A stretch of 64,000 nucleotides of DNA from Byssochlamys sp. IMV 00236 (GCA_001931875.2 MSJH02000823.1:162174-226173); one strand, 5' to 3'; positions 22,808 to 35,952 are shown, counted from the first letter of the stretch. Program-made: numbers and translations. The notes: generated by a model from the letters alone, not told the origin.

Positions 22808-24247
22808 TCATACATATCCTCCGCTAACCTTGTAGCTCTCCAGCTCCTTCCCGGCCTTCTTATCCTCCATGAGCTCTTTCAGTGCATCCACCAAGCGGGA
22901 TGCCGCATCCTCCGTGATCTGATGATGGAACACTAACCGTCCACTGGGGAAGACAGTAACACCGTGCTTCTTGCCATAGTTGAGGAATGCGGCCGCGGGA
23001 ATACCGTCCGCTGCGAGATCCAAAACGATCATGTTCGTCTGCACGGGGAGACTGATGGTGTAGCCCAGGTCAGCAATGGAAGCGGCGGTCTTCTTGGTAA
23101 GGGCATGAACGCCGGGAAGGAGAGGAATGGTATGTTCGAGAGCAGCGTGAGCGGCGGCGGCCATCATTCCCGGCTGATAATTGTCAGCATTTGAGACCTG
23201 TCTTGTCTATGGACAAAATATGTTTTACTTACCTGCCGCGTTCCACCACCGAACATCTTTCGGAACCATTTGGCACGTTCAATGAACCGTTTAGAGCCCA
23301 GGATGATGCTACCCATAGGTGCTCCAAGGCCTTTTGCGAGACAAATGCTAATGCTGTCAAAGCAGGCGCAGTATTCTTTCAAACTGACTCCTTCTGCGGT
23401 CACGGCGTCGAAGAGACGTGCTCCATCCAAGTGCATTGCGATTGGCTTCTGGCCTTCCGGGACGGGGAAATTGCGAACGAAATCGGAAATCTCTTTTGCG
23501 TCCTTCAGGGGGAGGATCGTTCCGCTGAGTGTATTTTCAAGGGAGACGACGCGAGTAGGAGGGAAATGGACTGTTGAGGCGAAGTCAGATTCTGTTTTTT
23601 TATCCATTTCTCCCGACGCTCCTGTTTAGATGAAAGGTTATATTATACGTACTATTCCCATCCGCAATGATATGTTTCTTAACATCGTCCAGGGTCAGAT
23701 GTACCCCATTAGCAGGGTATACCTGCGTCGCAGACGCTTGGGACATAACGGGAAGAGCACCGGATTCCCAATTATGGACGTGCGCTCGATAGTCGAGGAG
23801 TACTGAGTGTGGTGGTTGCGTGAGATGTGTCCGTAGACAGATCTGGTTTCCCATCGTTCCTGACAATGTCCATAGACCAGCTTCCTTGCCGGTTAATTCA
23901 ACAAGACGGTCCTGTAGAGCGTTGACGGACGGATCTCCCTCTTCATTATAGATATCATCCTGTACGGAGGCATCGATTATGGCCTATTATAATTTTTTTC
24001 AATTAGCTCCAGATTCGTAGACTCGTGGTGCTATACATACCTGCATCATACTCTCCGTCGGAACCGTAACCACATCAGACCGGAAATCATTGGCAATTTG
24101 CCGTTGCGCATTTTTCAACTTCTGTGTAGATGTATATTTGAAGGTCGGTCCGTCCTCCGCCGTAATTTCATTATTCGTGCCAGTCGATGTTGATTTCTTC
24201 AGCGCAACCGAAGTCCCTGGGACATCATTGATAATGCTGGGCGCCAT
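22808..24247 (-). CDS. gly1: Low-specificity L-threonine aldolase (PLP-dependent)
   Basis: Four exons, in transcription order: 24247-24041, 23983-23653, 23570-23233 and 23173-22808. They join to 414 codons, 413 residues. Family sequences include DFRSDVVTVPTESMMQAII, DIYNEEGDPSVN, WTLSGTMGNQI, HLDGARLFDA and CLAKGLGAPMGS with the PLP-binding lysine, then FGGGTRQPGMMAAAA. The enzyme splits L-threonine (or allo-threonine) into glycine and acetaldehyde and is a glycine source in fungi. The first 45 residues are an extension without motifs. Intron 2 (82 nt) uses the acceptor just before the codons for HFPPTRVV; this choice restores the family sequence. A GCN4/CpcA-type site TGACTCA lies about 650 bp upstream (24900-24906), which may be coincidence. 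Confidence 0.93.
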
Positions 24248-25717
24248 GACTGCAACCAGTAGATTTTGTTTCCGATTAAAGATTACTGAAAAAGAAGGAA
24301 AAGAAGACGCAAAACAGTCCGAGCAGCTACAGGCAAGTTTATCTTATCCGTATGTTAATAATAAGTAAAACCGTCAGCTAGTAGTAGTTATGACTCCTCG
24401 TGTCGCCGGTGGATCCAATACGTAACAGTATGGCGTAGGAAAGAGGCACTATCTCGCTGCGGGGGAGCGATCCCTTGATATTCAAAGAGCACGAATAATA
24501 ATGAATATATGCTGGGGAGAAAAATAATGCTTGACCTTAATGAACCTAGTCAATAATAATCATAGAGCGCGATCTCCAACAACAGCCTCTCTCTATAGTA
24601 TTTCTAACCATCAAACAACAAGAAATAGGCTTTCCCCTCAGGGACAGAAACCAAAAGAAAAAAATTTTTTTTTTTAATTCTCCTTGCGCATTTTCTTTTA
24701 TCAAATCACACGGAAACTTGCGTCTAAGCTACCACGAGAGAGAACCAATGGTTCCCATTATTTGGAGAATCTTCGGAGAAAGCCTTAAGTACAGCGGTGG
24801 GTCGGCGAGCGCAGAGAGCCGATGGAAACCGAGACGGCGTCTTGAGTCGTTATAATCGGCGTGTGGTTTTACGTCAACAGAATCGGTTCTAGAACTCGCT
24901 GACTCAGCTTGGTTGTTTTTTTCCTAATATTGCTTATTTATTATTTTGATTTTAGTGAGTTGTCACCTGAAGGGCTAATTTTGTTATTATTGTTGTTGTT
25001 GGGGTGATTCTTGGGGTTCGCGGTTGATGGAGTTCTTTGGAATGAAAGATTGAAGATGATGCTTATACTAGCCGACTCCTGTCGGATTATGATTATACGT
25101 GTGTTAAGTAAGTTATTTCCAGGACTAAGCCTGCAAAGTATGAAAGGCGACGATTGTATTTCTTCCTGGCTAGACTGTTTCTATTATTGCAACATCCGTG
25201 TTCCTTTTTCGCAATTATGTACCTCCTTCACTCCTTAGAACCCAGCGGTGGTGGCGTGACTGCGTCTTACTGGTGTGGGCCCGGAGAGAACTTGCCATAC
25301 TATACTTTGTTACTACGTACTATATTTTCAATGACCAGATCACAAGGACAGCACTGGTAAGGAAGCGAGAGGGCGCGATTCGATTTCTTAACGGGTACTC
25401 ATTATTAGGAGAGTTGTTGTATTGCAAAGTATTGCATCTTATTCTTCTTCAAACAATGACCGCAATTTTTACTGCGGTGGTAATGCATCGATGCCTGGCT
25501 TTCTTTTGTATTCGCTCCAGCACTAAGGTTGAACTTTCGTGGTGATGTCGTGAAACTTGAAATAGCTCGCTGCTCTCAATCGGAGACAGACATGTTAGAA
25601 GATCAATTAATACACATATGATAAAGATCTCGCTTGAGATATAGCAGAAAATGCATGGCCGGATATATGACAGGTACAATAAATAGCTTCACCAAACCCG
25701 GAGCGGGCTAAACGAGA
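24248..25717. other. Gene-free 1.5 kb between gly1 and a Zn2Cys6 gene
   Basis: This holds the promoter of gly1 and the 3' flank of the next minus-strand gene. It is AT-rich, with an A-run/T-run of about 20 bp at 24657-24677 and a TGACTCA site at 24900-24906. Plus-strand frames of up to 115 codons (25198-25545) have no motif and odd composition. I see no convincing gene. Confidence 0.5.
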
Positions 25718-27991
25718 TCATGTGAAATTGGCATCTTGAAACCCAGTTACGTCCCAGATACCTGTCATATCAAAGGGGAAGCCATCCATAGTCCCGAATG
25801 TTCCAGAGATAGACATCATATCGTCCACAATCTCATTGTGCGTCTGTGTTTCTGGCAGTGCTATAGCGGCTGGGTTGACCGTTGAAGGTTCAGGCGCGGC
25901 AGTGGTGAGTCGCACATCCGAGCTGCCAGCTGCATGACTGTTGTTGCTGGGAGCTCGGTGTAGAATTTTGTCGCAATGGTCGAGACACATGTCGGCGACA
26001 TCCCAGTCCTCTTCGTCTCTCACACGGCGGAGCACGGAGCGGAAGGAATCGACATTGGCAAGGCATGACCTAGAAACTTCAGGGTCCGTCGTTTCCAGAG
26101 CACATCTGACGAGCAATGTCGCGGTTGACGTGAGGTGGAATGCGCTATCTGAAAAGCTGTCAGGTACCTAGCACACCGGAATGGAGACCACTGATGACAA
26201 CATACATGGTAGCCAAAATTCTTGAAAGTTCTCTTTTCGTAGTGATGAGATGAATTGCACAATTTCCTCTGCGGATTTTCGACATTCTGTTTGGAAATAT
26301 CTCCTAGCCTCGGGATTTTCGGTGTCTGAGTTGTTGATTTCCTGAGAAAAATGTGTCAAATGCGGCTCAAATAATCCCAAGGAGTCCACGGGTAATCTTA
26401 CATGTAGTTCAACCCTGCAGATGAGCATCTTCAGAGCTAGAAAGCCGAGCTGTAGACTGCAGGCACCACTAACAGGTGCATCAGATCGCTGTGGAGACTT
26501 CAGCCAGTCTGGAAGAGAATCTTCCCATGTGTCTAAATTAGTTCGTATATGCCGGAGTCTTTTAGATGTTTCCTTCACTGATTTCGGCTGAAGGCCATAA
26601 ACAAGTGGCAGCAGTTCCCCCAAGATCTCGGTCAACCGGCATAATGCTATGTAACAATAGGCTCTCTTCACACGTTGGGGATTTCGGTCATTTGACGGAA
26701 CTAGGACATCCACTGTCGGGAGAGGAACATCGTATTGGGTTTTCGAGATCGAGGGCGGTACTCCATGCCCAAAACTCCCCCTGGCCTAGCATTAGCTGAG
26801 GTCACTCCGAGTGCAGTTCTACGATAAAGCATACCACCTGTCAACGATAACAACTCCCCACCATAACCGAATTCGTTGATTTTTCTCTTGAGCGGATAGT
26901 TTCCAATTGCTCGGATCACGGTTTAGTCCAAGGCAGTGAGCGAGAGAGACTGTACGACCACAGTTAATTGCATTTCCAGTCATGGAAAAGATTGGTCTCC
27001 CCGTGAGGTCGATCAGAGCGGCACCGATAGTTGACAAGCCTGGCGCTGAAAAGTCTTCATGAAGCGCCGCCACTGTGAGGTTCACCGCATACCGGACGTC
27101 TGGTTTTGGATGCCGTGCAAGCTTCGGCGTATGTTTCCAATATACCAGTGACATCGCGTAAACCTGGCATAACAACGTTGTTGGAGGGTCATCTGTGGAA
27201 CCCGATAAGTATGACTCCCAGAAGGCTTCCCCGTCAAAGATTGGGAAGCACTGATTGGATCTTTCTATGAATCTACACGGAATATTAGAGAACCAATAAC
27301 ACAAAAATGGATAATGGGGACCTTACAATTTCACAAGGTCATCCTTGAAGGGTCCAAGGATCTGTTCCAAGATTTCTTTCTGATTTTCTCCCGGAGGATT
27401 GCCCATGCGCATACCCTGTCTTCGTCTTGAGACGGTGGTATAGAGGATTGGTTTCCGCGGGTCGTTAGAGTAGACATTGTAAGGATTCTTCCTTGATTCC
27501 GGGGACTTGTTGGATCGTTCAGGAGGCATGAACTTTTCAATAACCTGCGCATCCTCTGCTGCGACAGGGCCGACAATGTGGACCGATTCATTTTTCGGGT
27601 CCTCAGGTCCACGACTCCTTGATGAACTCTGGCGACCACTTTCCCTGTGGAGTAAAGAGTGGCCGTATATCCTGTCCGATGGAGATCTACTTCCATCCTG
27701 GGGTGGTGTGGGCGTCAATTCTGGCGTGCGCTTGCGCTTCTGGCCTGCCGCCAGTTGCTCCACTGGCCAGGAATCTTGACTCGATTCCTCTCGATAATGG
27801 CAGTCGGCTCCTTGAACCCGACATAGAAGGCATGATTGCCCTGGGATATCAACCGTGCATCGAGCCTTGCGTTTCCGACATAGATCGCAAGCCCTCACTT
27901 TGTGTGACCGATAGGGCCGTGACCCAGCATTGAATGTCACTGGCTGGGCCTTGGGGGCCACGCCATTCTGCACAGACACAGTATTCGACAT
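25718..27991 (-). CDS. Zn2Cys6 transcription factor with fungal-specific regulatory domain
   Basis: Four exons, in transcription order: 27991-27327, 27272-26835, 26780-26206 and 26148-25718. They join to 703 codons. The binuclear zinc cluster is at about residues 34-66 (ACDLCRKRKARC, then SCLLCRVQGADC), preceded by the basic SHKVR. The middle region (about 220-540) is the fungal-specific transcription factor domain: NQCFPIFDGEAFW, LDLTGR-like helix, RLWWGVVIVDRW. The C-terminal part has LLVRCALETTDPEVSRSC and an acidic, Thr/Asp-rich end. It would bind CGG-type DNA sites and regulate transcription. The exon 2/3 junction was chosen (acceptor CAG before 26780) because it keeps the frame into GSFGHGVPPSI. 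The target pathway is unknown. It diverges from the F-box gene at 28.8 kb. Confidence 0.88.
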
Positions 27992-28766
27992 AGCTTGCTA
28001 GATTATATTCGTCCTTGTTGATAACACGCGCATAATCACAAAAGGGCCATATGGCCCTGTACTTGCAATACTATTCACCCGTTGGAGAAAATTCGGGCCT
28101 TACCCGAGGTCAAGCGATCTAAGTGAACGAAGTCATAATCGTCAACGGCCACTAGAACTTCAAGGCGACACACATGCCGATCTTCGAAGAAGCATATTCA
28201 CGGAGACGTAGCTCAGACTGTTGGCTGTAAGGATACGCATACATCTGGAACAGTCTTTGAAGCCTATCATCATCTTTATCTCGGTATCGCGATCGTGGGG
28301 AAGTCAGATGAGTCATCGATTAGTCATTGCTCCAAGCCAATCACAGCACGCCGGGTGGGAGAGCCCTGCAGGTGACGAGCCTAAATGCTCTATTTATATT
28401 TCACCTCCAGACCGCGTTTCATCTCCAGAGTTGATGCTAGTGTTTCTCTCATCGTCAATTCCATAAAAGGCAGTTCTAGAGAATATTCGGAAGACCTGAC
28501 TCTTGGCGTCTTAGTCGTTTGCACGGTGCAACGTGGAACGGAGCTCCATGCATGCATAGGACTTTATGTACATGACACAGCCACAGCGAACATCCACAGT
28601 GAACATCCATTATTCAAAGGAAAGCGGTCTATCTCTTGCAGTCACCCAGAGACAGGAAATGAGACCTTCTTGACGTCGTCATGTGTCCTGCTCCAGATAT
28701 CTGAACTCACACTACTGAGTCACAATACCTCTGTCCGATAGTGGACATAGAAAGTCCGCTGTGACC
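27992..28766. other. Divergent promoter region of the Zn2Cys6 and F-box genes
   Basis: About 0.78 kb between two divergent starts. Two TGAGTCA (GCN4/AP-1-like) words are seen at 28309-28315 and 28716-28722, the second about 45 bp before the F-box ATG. The remaining frames are short and unconvincing. Confidence 0.5.
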
Positions 28767-31700
28767 ATGCCCGAGAGGGTATTTTCGTCTGGGAGAGAAG
28801 AGGACAAGGGCACAGTTGCCAAACAGCTGCATTCTCAAGATGAGACCACAACTGCAGCAGTCGATGGTCCAAGCTACGGCCATCAAGTGTCAAGGGATAT
28901 ACCTGCGGATCTTCACATACATACGCGCTCGTCTTTCCATCGTTTACCTTCGCATGTAATTCTGCGGTGAGTGCTCACCCGTCCCAGAAAGCGAACGCCA
29001 CTTCCACCCGCCCAGATCTCATTTCTGTATCTGCGCCTCTGATCTCTATCGGTGGAATTGCTACTGAGGCTACCCAGCATCCTTTACATTGTCGACGCGA
29101 ATTCATTTGCGTCACTGTGCCTTCTGAACCGACAATGGAAACGACTCTCAGACTCGGCGCCGCTTTACGCTTATCACCTGTCCCGTTGTCCTTCGTTTTC
29201 ACTTACAAGTGGCATGATATCTGGCTCTTTAACTTCGGATGACCTTCCGAGACTGAAAGCCAGATTTGCGTGCGAGATCAGAAGGAATGCATTCGAAGCA
29301 TTCCTTCGGCCGCGAAAGACACTGATTAAATTGATATCAAACTCCAGCTCTTCCACAGCCTTCCCATTCGGGGAAGCTTTTCGATTCCGATTTTCTTCCA
29401 ACGGACAAATGCTTCTCAGCCTAAGCTCCTCTAGAACATTCGTCATTGATCTATCGTCGCGTTTCATCAGTGTGAAACATGAACTCAAGACATTACGACG
29501 ACCGTTAGATGCAGCGATCCTTGATGATGGCTCTCTTCTTGCTGTGGTCTCATCTAAACACCAAGTGAATATATATCGCCTTACAGATGACGAGGCAAAG
29601 CATGTTCAAGTCCTTACTTTGGATGAAAGCCCGCGAGCCCTTGCACTGTCTCCAAGTGGTAGCATTATCGCTATTGCATATGACAGCGGTATTGAATTTT
29701 GCTCTGTAGGAGAGAATGTTCTCGCAAGCGAGCGACGAGCTGTGAGGTGCATTGCCGTGGATATTCTCTCATTCTCATGCGATGGCACCTTGCTGCTTGG
29801 ATCGTCCGCTGATGTCACCAAGCCTAGCACCGTCGCAGTGTCAGCTCTATTCAACCCTGACGCTGAGATAGGCCTAGCCACAAGAGAGGCCCAGAGTCAC
29901 ATGTGGACGAGACAGATACTCTTTCCTGATGTTATCTCGGGCTACAGCCACATGTGCTTGCTCCCTCACCACCCGGATGGTAATAGTAGTTGGGTTATTG
30001 GTTATGATACCCACCTTAAAACATTTCGAGCTGTGAGGGTGAATAACGCGCGAACTGCAAGCGTGCATTTTGTGGGCCCACATTCAAATGGGTCATTACA
30101 AGAGACAGAGCCGCTCATGGTCCCAGCAACAGACTCGGAAGGTGAACTTGTTGCTCTGGGGTTTCGAGGCTCGGGTCTGTGGTTATATGGCCTACCTGAA
30201 CAATGTGATCCTGCTACCTTTCTAAGTCAATCCAGACAGGCTAACGAGACATCTGACGCCGGTCTGGACAACGGCGTTCAAAATTTCGAAGAGGAACATG
30301 GATATATGCAGAATGATGCAAGCGGGCTCCAAGATCGAATCAACCAACCGGGTATACTGTTGCACGGGCATAAGTTGAGCGATATGGAGGGGATAACGGC
30401 TGCAAAATGGGTTTTACCACGAGGGGCATCTCAGGGCGATGGGTTGAGATGCAGGCGCCTAGTTGCAGTGGCCCCTGGCGGGGTATCTTCACCTATGCTA
30501 GGCGGAGAAAACGTCCCCATTGATGGAGGGAGAGTTCTAATCATGGATTTTGAGCGATCTCCGACTGACGGGGAGATGAAGGAAATAACGATTGAGGTCG
30601 GAGAGACGCAACCCAAGCTTCTGAGAGAACAGAGCCCTAGTCTTGACACTGAAGTGGAATTAGAGAGAAGAAGGACCCAGTTTCGCCGTCTTATAGGTTC
30701 CCCGCGACATGGTACCAGCCAACGTCCAAGCAGGCCGCGTGAATCATTCCCCGCTGCGACGAGAAGCCCTCAAAAGCTTCTCTCGACCACCAGCACTGCG
30801 AGCCGTTCCCAGCCAAGCTCCCCAACGGACATGGAATTCAGTCATCTCACACAAATGCTAGATGTGCCCTACGACAATGCTCAACCTAGGTCACGCGATA
30901 CCCTGCAGAGGGCAGCTACAGCTGCAGCAGCAAGTCGGAGTCGATATAATACGCGATATCGCGACACTGGGAGTAATCCAGTGATCGAACCGCAGGTTCC
31001 TCATGAGAGCGATGCAGACAACTGGGTCCCACCACCTCCTCCTTACACTCGCGAACCAGATGGACCTCTCCCAGAACATCTCAGGCGACTACTACTTCCA
31101 GCTGTTACAGGCCCTGCCCAAAGCCTCGGTGGGCTGCCTTCCCAATCTGAGAGGGCTGGCACGAGCAGCGTAGGGACCCTTGCCCAGAACACAATCATGC
31201 GATCAAGAACAACTATTGGTCCAATTAACACAAATTCTAGAGCTAGGCTGGCTCCCAGGAGACCAAGAAGCTCTAGAGAATCTCCAATCCCCGATCATGG
31301 GTCGCAGGACGACTGGCAGAGAGGAAGGCTCCAGGGATCAGGCGGCTATTGGTCCTCCACCTCTGCCGAGGTCAATAATCTCACAGGGGCAGCTTCTGTG
31401 CAATCTGCCAACTATATTCCTGAACCAAATAGTGCCATTACTGCTGCCGCTACAGTAACGGCTGGACCATCAGATAATGTGCACCTGAATACAGAGCCGT
31501 GGTCCGGTCCAACTGGCCAGGTGCGTGATCCAGAATCACTTTCGGTTCAGATTGTTGCTGCTTCTCCAGTATCACCCATGGAGCAATCTGTGGTTGGTGC
31601 GACGTTGCAAGAACCAGCTGATTTACCAGCTCCTATACCCTCGGAGCCGGCGGTANNNNNNNNNNNNNNNNNNNNNNNNNNNNNNNNNNNNNNNNNNNNN

Positions 31701-32170
31701 NNNNNNNNNNNNNNAGAAGGCGCACTTTATCTCGTCCTAGATTGTTTGTTCCACGACTGCTGTCCCCTTCACGAAACCAGAAATCGACGCTGTCTTCGAA
31801 ACTACGTCGAGTCTCACTTTTCCCGCCACGCCCTCTTCACTCGCAAAATAACAGTTCAACAGAAAACTACCATGCATACTCGCTGTCGTCTCCAGATCTT
31901 CATGCTCGGCGACCTCACCGTAATCAGCCGAATGGTCTTCAGAGCCTTGAACCCCAATATGGGGCTCACCGACCAGATGAGGATTCTCGTAGACGATCCC
32001 ATGACGCTTTGGGCTCTATGGCTCCCGGTAATAGGGCGTCGACAGACCCCCTATATGGAAGATCACCAGGGGACGGAAGGAGTGAAGAGTGGAGACTACG
32101 AATTGAGCAGTGGAACGAACAAACGATTCAAGAGCGACGAGAAAGAAATAGCAAGTGCCTGGTGATGTGA
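28767..32170 (+). CDS. F-box plus beta-propeller-like protein ending in a CaaX box; split by an assembly gap
   Basis: Exon 1 (28767-28966) joins exon 2 at 29069 and gives a continuous F-box: FHRLPSHVILR, LPSILYIVDANSFASLCLLN, RQW. Without this splice the second exon has no in-frame ATG. Residues about 170-440 have repeated beta-strand units like WD/Kelch-type propellers (FRFSSNGQMLLSLSSS, PLDAAILDDGSLLAVVSS, PRALALSPSGSIIAIAYDSG). The rest is Ser/Arg/Pro-rich. A run of 59 N (31656-31714) breaks the frame. After it, the frame ending at 32170 has matching composition and ends RRERNSKCLVM, a CaaX prenylation motif. The frame before the gap and this frame are compatible only if the true gap is a multiple of three. 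F-box proteins recruit targets to SCF ubiquitin ligases. The propeller assignment and exact total length are uncertain. Confidence 0.75.
31656..31714. other. Assembly gap of 59 N
   Basis: A run of N inside the coding sequence of the F-box protein. Flanking frames differ by one phase across the written length, so 59 is not the true size (a multiple of three is needed) unless an intron lies in it. Confidence 0.99.
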
Positions 32171-32724
32171 TTGCCAAGGAACCTTGTATCGATGGCACTC
32201 TTTATGCCGGTTCGCTTATGTTCTTATGTTATATTATGACAGTTCTTGGTCTATACATTTAGGATACGATGTTTTGTATATACCCCGCGCAAGGACTCAG
32301 GGAGGCTGATTTACAATGCCTTCCATCTTGGCGATCTCATTCGTTTTGTATTATTTACGCAGCAGGACAGAGATATACGGTCTCAGTGCTTCACTTCCAC
32401 TAAATGTTCTCAGACCTCTGTAATGATGACTTTAGAATAGAAGGTAGAGTAGATGTAGACTCCCAAAAGAATATTCATTCGATCGGATTCTCGGGCCTAG
32501 TTGACGCGGCTAGACGGTACAATCAAGGGTAACGTATTGACTAGGTATAGATGGGACTCGAAATTAAAGCAAGATTCCGTTACGCTGAACCAAGACTCGA
32601 AACAGAAAGATTGCTCACGTAAAGGAAAGGGGGAGAATCAAATAAATGGGTAGCTAGGAATTGCTGGTCATGACGTAAAGAAAGCATTCGTTAGAATAGC
32701 ATGAAAAGCGTTCACTCTTATCAG
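32171..32724. other. Convergent intergenic region, F-box and GRDP gene ends
   Basis: About 0.55 kb holding the 3' UTRs of two genes that face each other. Nothing else is recognised. Confidence 0.5.
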
Positions 32725-35230
32725 CTAACAACCACCGCCTATAGATAATGGTCAGAGTCGCCCCGAGATTGAAGTTGTAAGGATAGGGGAGGTTGACTTA
32801 CAGCCGCCGCCGCCTCCTCCCCCACCACCTCCGCCGCAACCAGCACCACCACCAGAACCACCACCACCAGAACAACCACCACCACCAGAGCCGCCGCAGC
32901 CTCCACCGGCTATGTAAGAGGTATATTAGCGGACAGTCTGGTTTGAGTTATCGAAGGTTGCAGAGACACTTACCAAAACCCCCAGACCCACTGCCGCAGC
33001 CTCCTGGAACACCACCTGAACAACCTCCCACTGTATATCCTCCACAGCCGCCAGCGGCCACTGTACCTCCGCAAGTTCCTCCGACGCAGTTACCAGCAGC
33101 GCCAGGAGTAGTGTTCATGCATGATGGATTATGCGGGTAAGCATCTGCACTAATTCCTGGATCACACATGTACGGCCCATAGAGACCTGGGGCATATGCG
33201 TATCCCCAAACAATGGGTATATCTTGATAAGCGCGCTGCTCGTGGGCACTCTTCTCGGAGCTTTGTCCTTGCTTAGACTTGCGCTTTCGCTTCTCTGCCC
33301 TCCGACGGTGTTTGTCGTGGAGGTTCTTGAGTTGAATAATCTTAAGACTGGCTCGATCAAATGATGTCCCTGGCGGATGTACCGCGTTGTGAGCGGAGAT
33401 GTGCGCATTTTTGAATGGATTTGAAGAGATGTCGGGCCTGTTATGCAAGTTCTCAGCCGCTTCACGGGCTCTAGCTGTGGCGCTGGAGACGAAGATGCCC
33501 CCGAGATCAGGGACTCGAATCGCTTCGCAGTACCAGCAGGTGCATTCGCTGTAGATCCCTCCGTTGGTAACCTTTTTGTAAGCTTTGCTTGTCCATGCGA
33601 ATGCGTCGGAGAGTCTGGATTCCTCGACCTTGTCGTCGTGATCGATGAAAGTCCTTAAAGACGATTGCATTACCGAGAAGGAGAAATATCGAGGGGGAGA
33701 AAGCTGGTGTGTATGCCAAGCTAGATCAACATCGAGTGTAGGGACAGCCATACGGCCTGGATGATCTGTCATTATTTTGAAGAAGATCCTGTATTTTTCT
33801 ATAAGACGATCCATAGTCGCCACAAGAGCAGGCGAATGCAACCAGTCGATATCATCCATCTTCTGAACGAATGTCCCTTGGCGGATAACGGCTCCCACAA
33901 GATCAAGGGCAAACTGACTATTGTTATCCCAGTAGCGGGACATCATCCGGCGTAAACAAATCCTCTCATCGCGTGATAGTACTCCACGCGATGAATCTTT
34001 CGCTATTCTAATAATATTTTGGTTCTTGATCTTGTCTTCGAAAAAGTCGCGTATTGTTACCATGGTAGTGGAAGAGTTTGATTTCGAATCAGCCAGCCGA
34101 AGTAGATCATCTCCCAGAGTCATCATCAGACAGTTTGGGAAGGTCTCTCCGTGGAGTCGCTGCGGCACTACTGCTTCGGGAATGCCTTCGAGAGTGTACA
34201 CCGTACCTGGCATCGGTCGGTGTTTTCTCATCAATGCCTCCAGATCCCTCTTGAACTTGGCGACTCTGAGCTTCTCATGATTGATAGAGAAATTGCAAAC
34301 ATGGCAGTATGCCTGAAAGTTCTTGTCGGCGTAACCATAGCAATCTTCGAATAGTTTCGACGAACTGTTGCCCATCCGTCCAGCGGTCCAGGGAACGAAT
34401 ACGGGGACCTGACAGGATGGACATTGGACGGGTCGATTGGGTGGATCGTCAAGGTTGTCCCATTTAAGACCGGTTTTTTCTTCAAAGTTCTTCCTAGCAG
34501 TATTTCCTACCACGTAGTTGAAACTTTGATTATCTATACAGTCGTTTATGACATCCCAGGGGAATCCAGAGGCCCAAAAGCTCATTTTGGCATTGCGAAT
34601 GCAGTCCTCGAGGAATGATCTAGGATTGAGCATATATGCATGCCATACCATCATGACATCTGGAATATATGTTAGTCAGGACCGCTCTATTCTTGCGAAT
34701 TTGAAGTGGGAAGTCAAAAAGAAAATAAAAAGAAAATAAAAACCACTTCAAGCAACTCCACTATTGCTCAACTCACCTAGAGGCGGCATATTGTCTTTAT
34801 TCCAAGACACCCGATGCTTGCAATTGGTGACAGCGTAATAGCTCGACTTCGTCAAGTCCTCCAGAGTGGGAAGTGGACCAGATGTGGGCACACAGAGTTC
34901 CCACCAGAGCGCAAAACGGTAAACAGCTCTCGATGTATAAACAGCCCATCGTTTCTCCCTAATCCGCACGAGGGCTCCTCGCGTGTCGTCCTGAATCCTG
35001 TCGGCTTGAGAATCTTTAATGCCGAATAATTTGTCTTCCCTACCGATGGTGTCGCGCAGATCAGCCAGAGCAGCAAGGAACTTCAAATGGACAATGCACT
35101 GGTCTTTGGTGACTGTTGAAGTCTGCGCAGACCCTGCGCTTTTGCTCAGATCCAGAGGTGGGATGTTCCCAGCCAGGTGCTCTACTTCATCGTAGGCAGG
35201 TGGCCTATTTAGTTCTTCATTTCCTTCCAT
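32725..35230 (-). CDS. GRDP-like protein (DUF1399) with a glycine/cysteine-rich tail
   Basis: Four exons, in transcription order: 35230-34777, 34659-32974, 32909-32802 and 32738-32725. They join to 754 codons. The conserved core has NMPPLDVMMVWHAYMLNPR (about 145-165) and VDLAWHTHQLSPPRYF (about 440), the two signatures of the glycine-rich domain-containing protein family. Between them are CPSC and CHVC pairs that could bind a metal. The last 85 residues are nearly only Gly with regularly placed Cys (GGGCGGSGGGGCSGGGG and similar), ending in CGGC. This tail is split over three exons, the last only 14 nt. In plants GRDP proteins affect stress and development; fungal members are poorly known, so the cellular role is unknown. 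The start at 35230 gives MEGNEELNRPPAYDEVEHL. Confidence 0.82.
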
Positions 35231-35838
35231 CTCAGTTGGAAGATCAGATCATCAATTTTCTGCTCCTTGATGATACTCGCAAGCAAGGATCTGTCGAGAA
35301 AGCACAACTTGATCCTTGAGATAAGCGGCCGAAAGTGCCCAATCTTTGCTGTGAGACAAAATCAATAACGAAAGGGACGGTTCAGAGGCTCATGTAAGTC
35401 TTTAATATGACTCTGTTATTATCTATTTACTCCAAGCTTGGCAGTACCCATGTCTGCCTTTATATGCATGAGTTCGGGGTGCATGTAAAGTTCAACTATC
35501 AAGGCTGACTAGCACGCCTTATGAGGCTGGAAAAACGAGGGGTAGAGCATGTTGAGGCTCTGAGCCCTGCGCCTGGTGATTAGAGACTAAAAAGCAACCA
35601 AATAATGGCCCCCAACGCTCCGCGGTTTTAAAATAGCACGAGACCAGTTCAATAATATCTGTCGTATTCTCTATGTACCTATCCATCCACGACACGTTGT
35701 CTTCTAACCTGGTTATTCACAAGTAGAGACTTAGTCACACAGAAGAGTTGTAGAGAGAGTAGAAGCAATTGATAAGTAGGTACTAATGTCGCAACCGTAT
35801 CTATTCAGCCGTGCGAGGCGAGATGAGGCAGTGTTGCA
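35231..35838. other. Divergent intergenic region between the GRDP gene and leuB
   Basis: This holds the GRDP promoter and the region where leuB may start. A possible first leuB exon is 35786-35838 (see the leuB entry). Otherwise no gene is seen, and the remaining frames are short. Confidence 0.4.
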
Positions 35839-35952
35839 GTAAGCAATGATATAGTCAATCTGCAGTCCTGCGTCATTGGGTCATGGGGATCTGCGGGGCT
35901 ATTAATAACTATTGAGTGAGGCTCTGCGGAGAACGTGATAGATAACTTGCAT

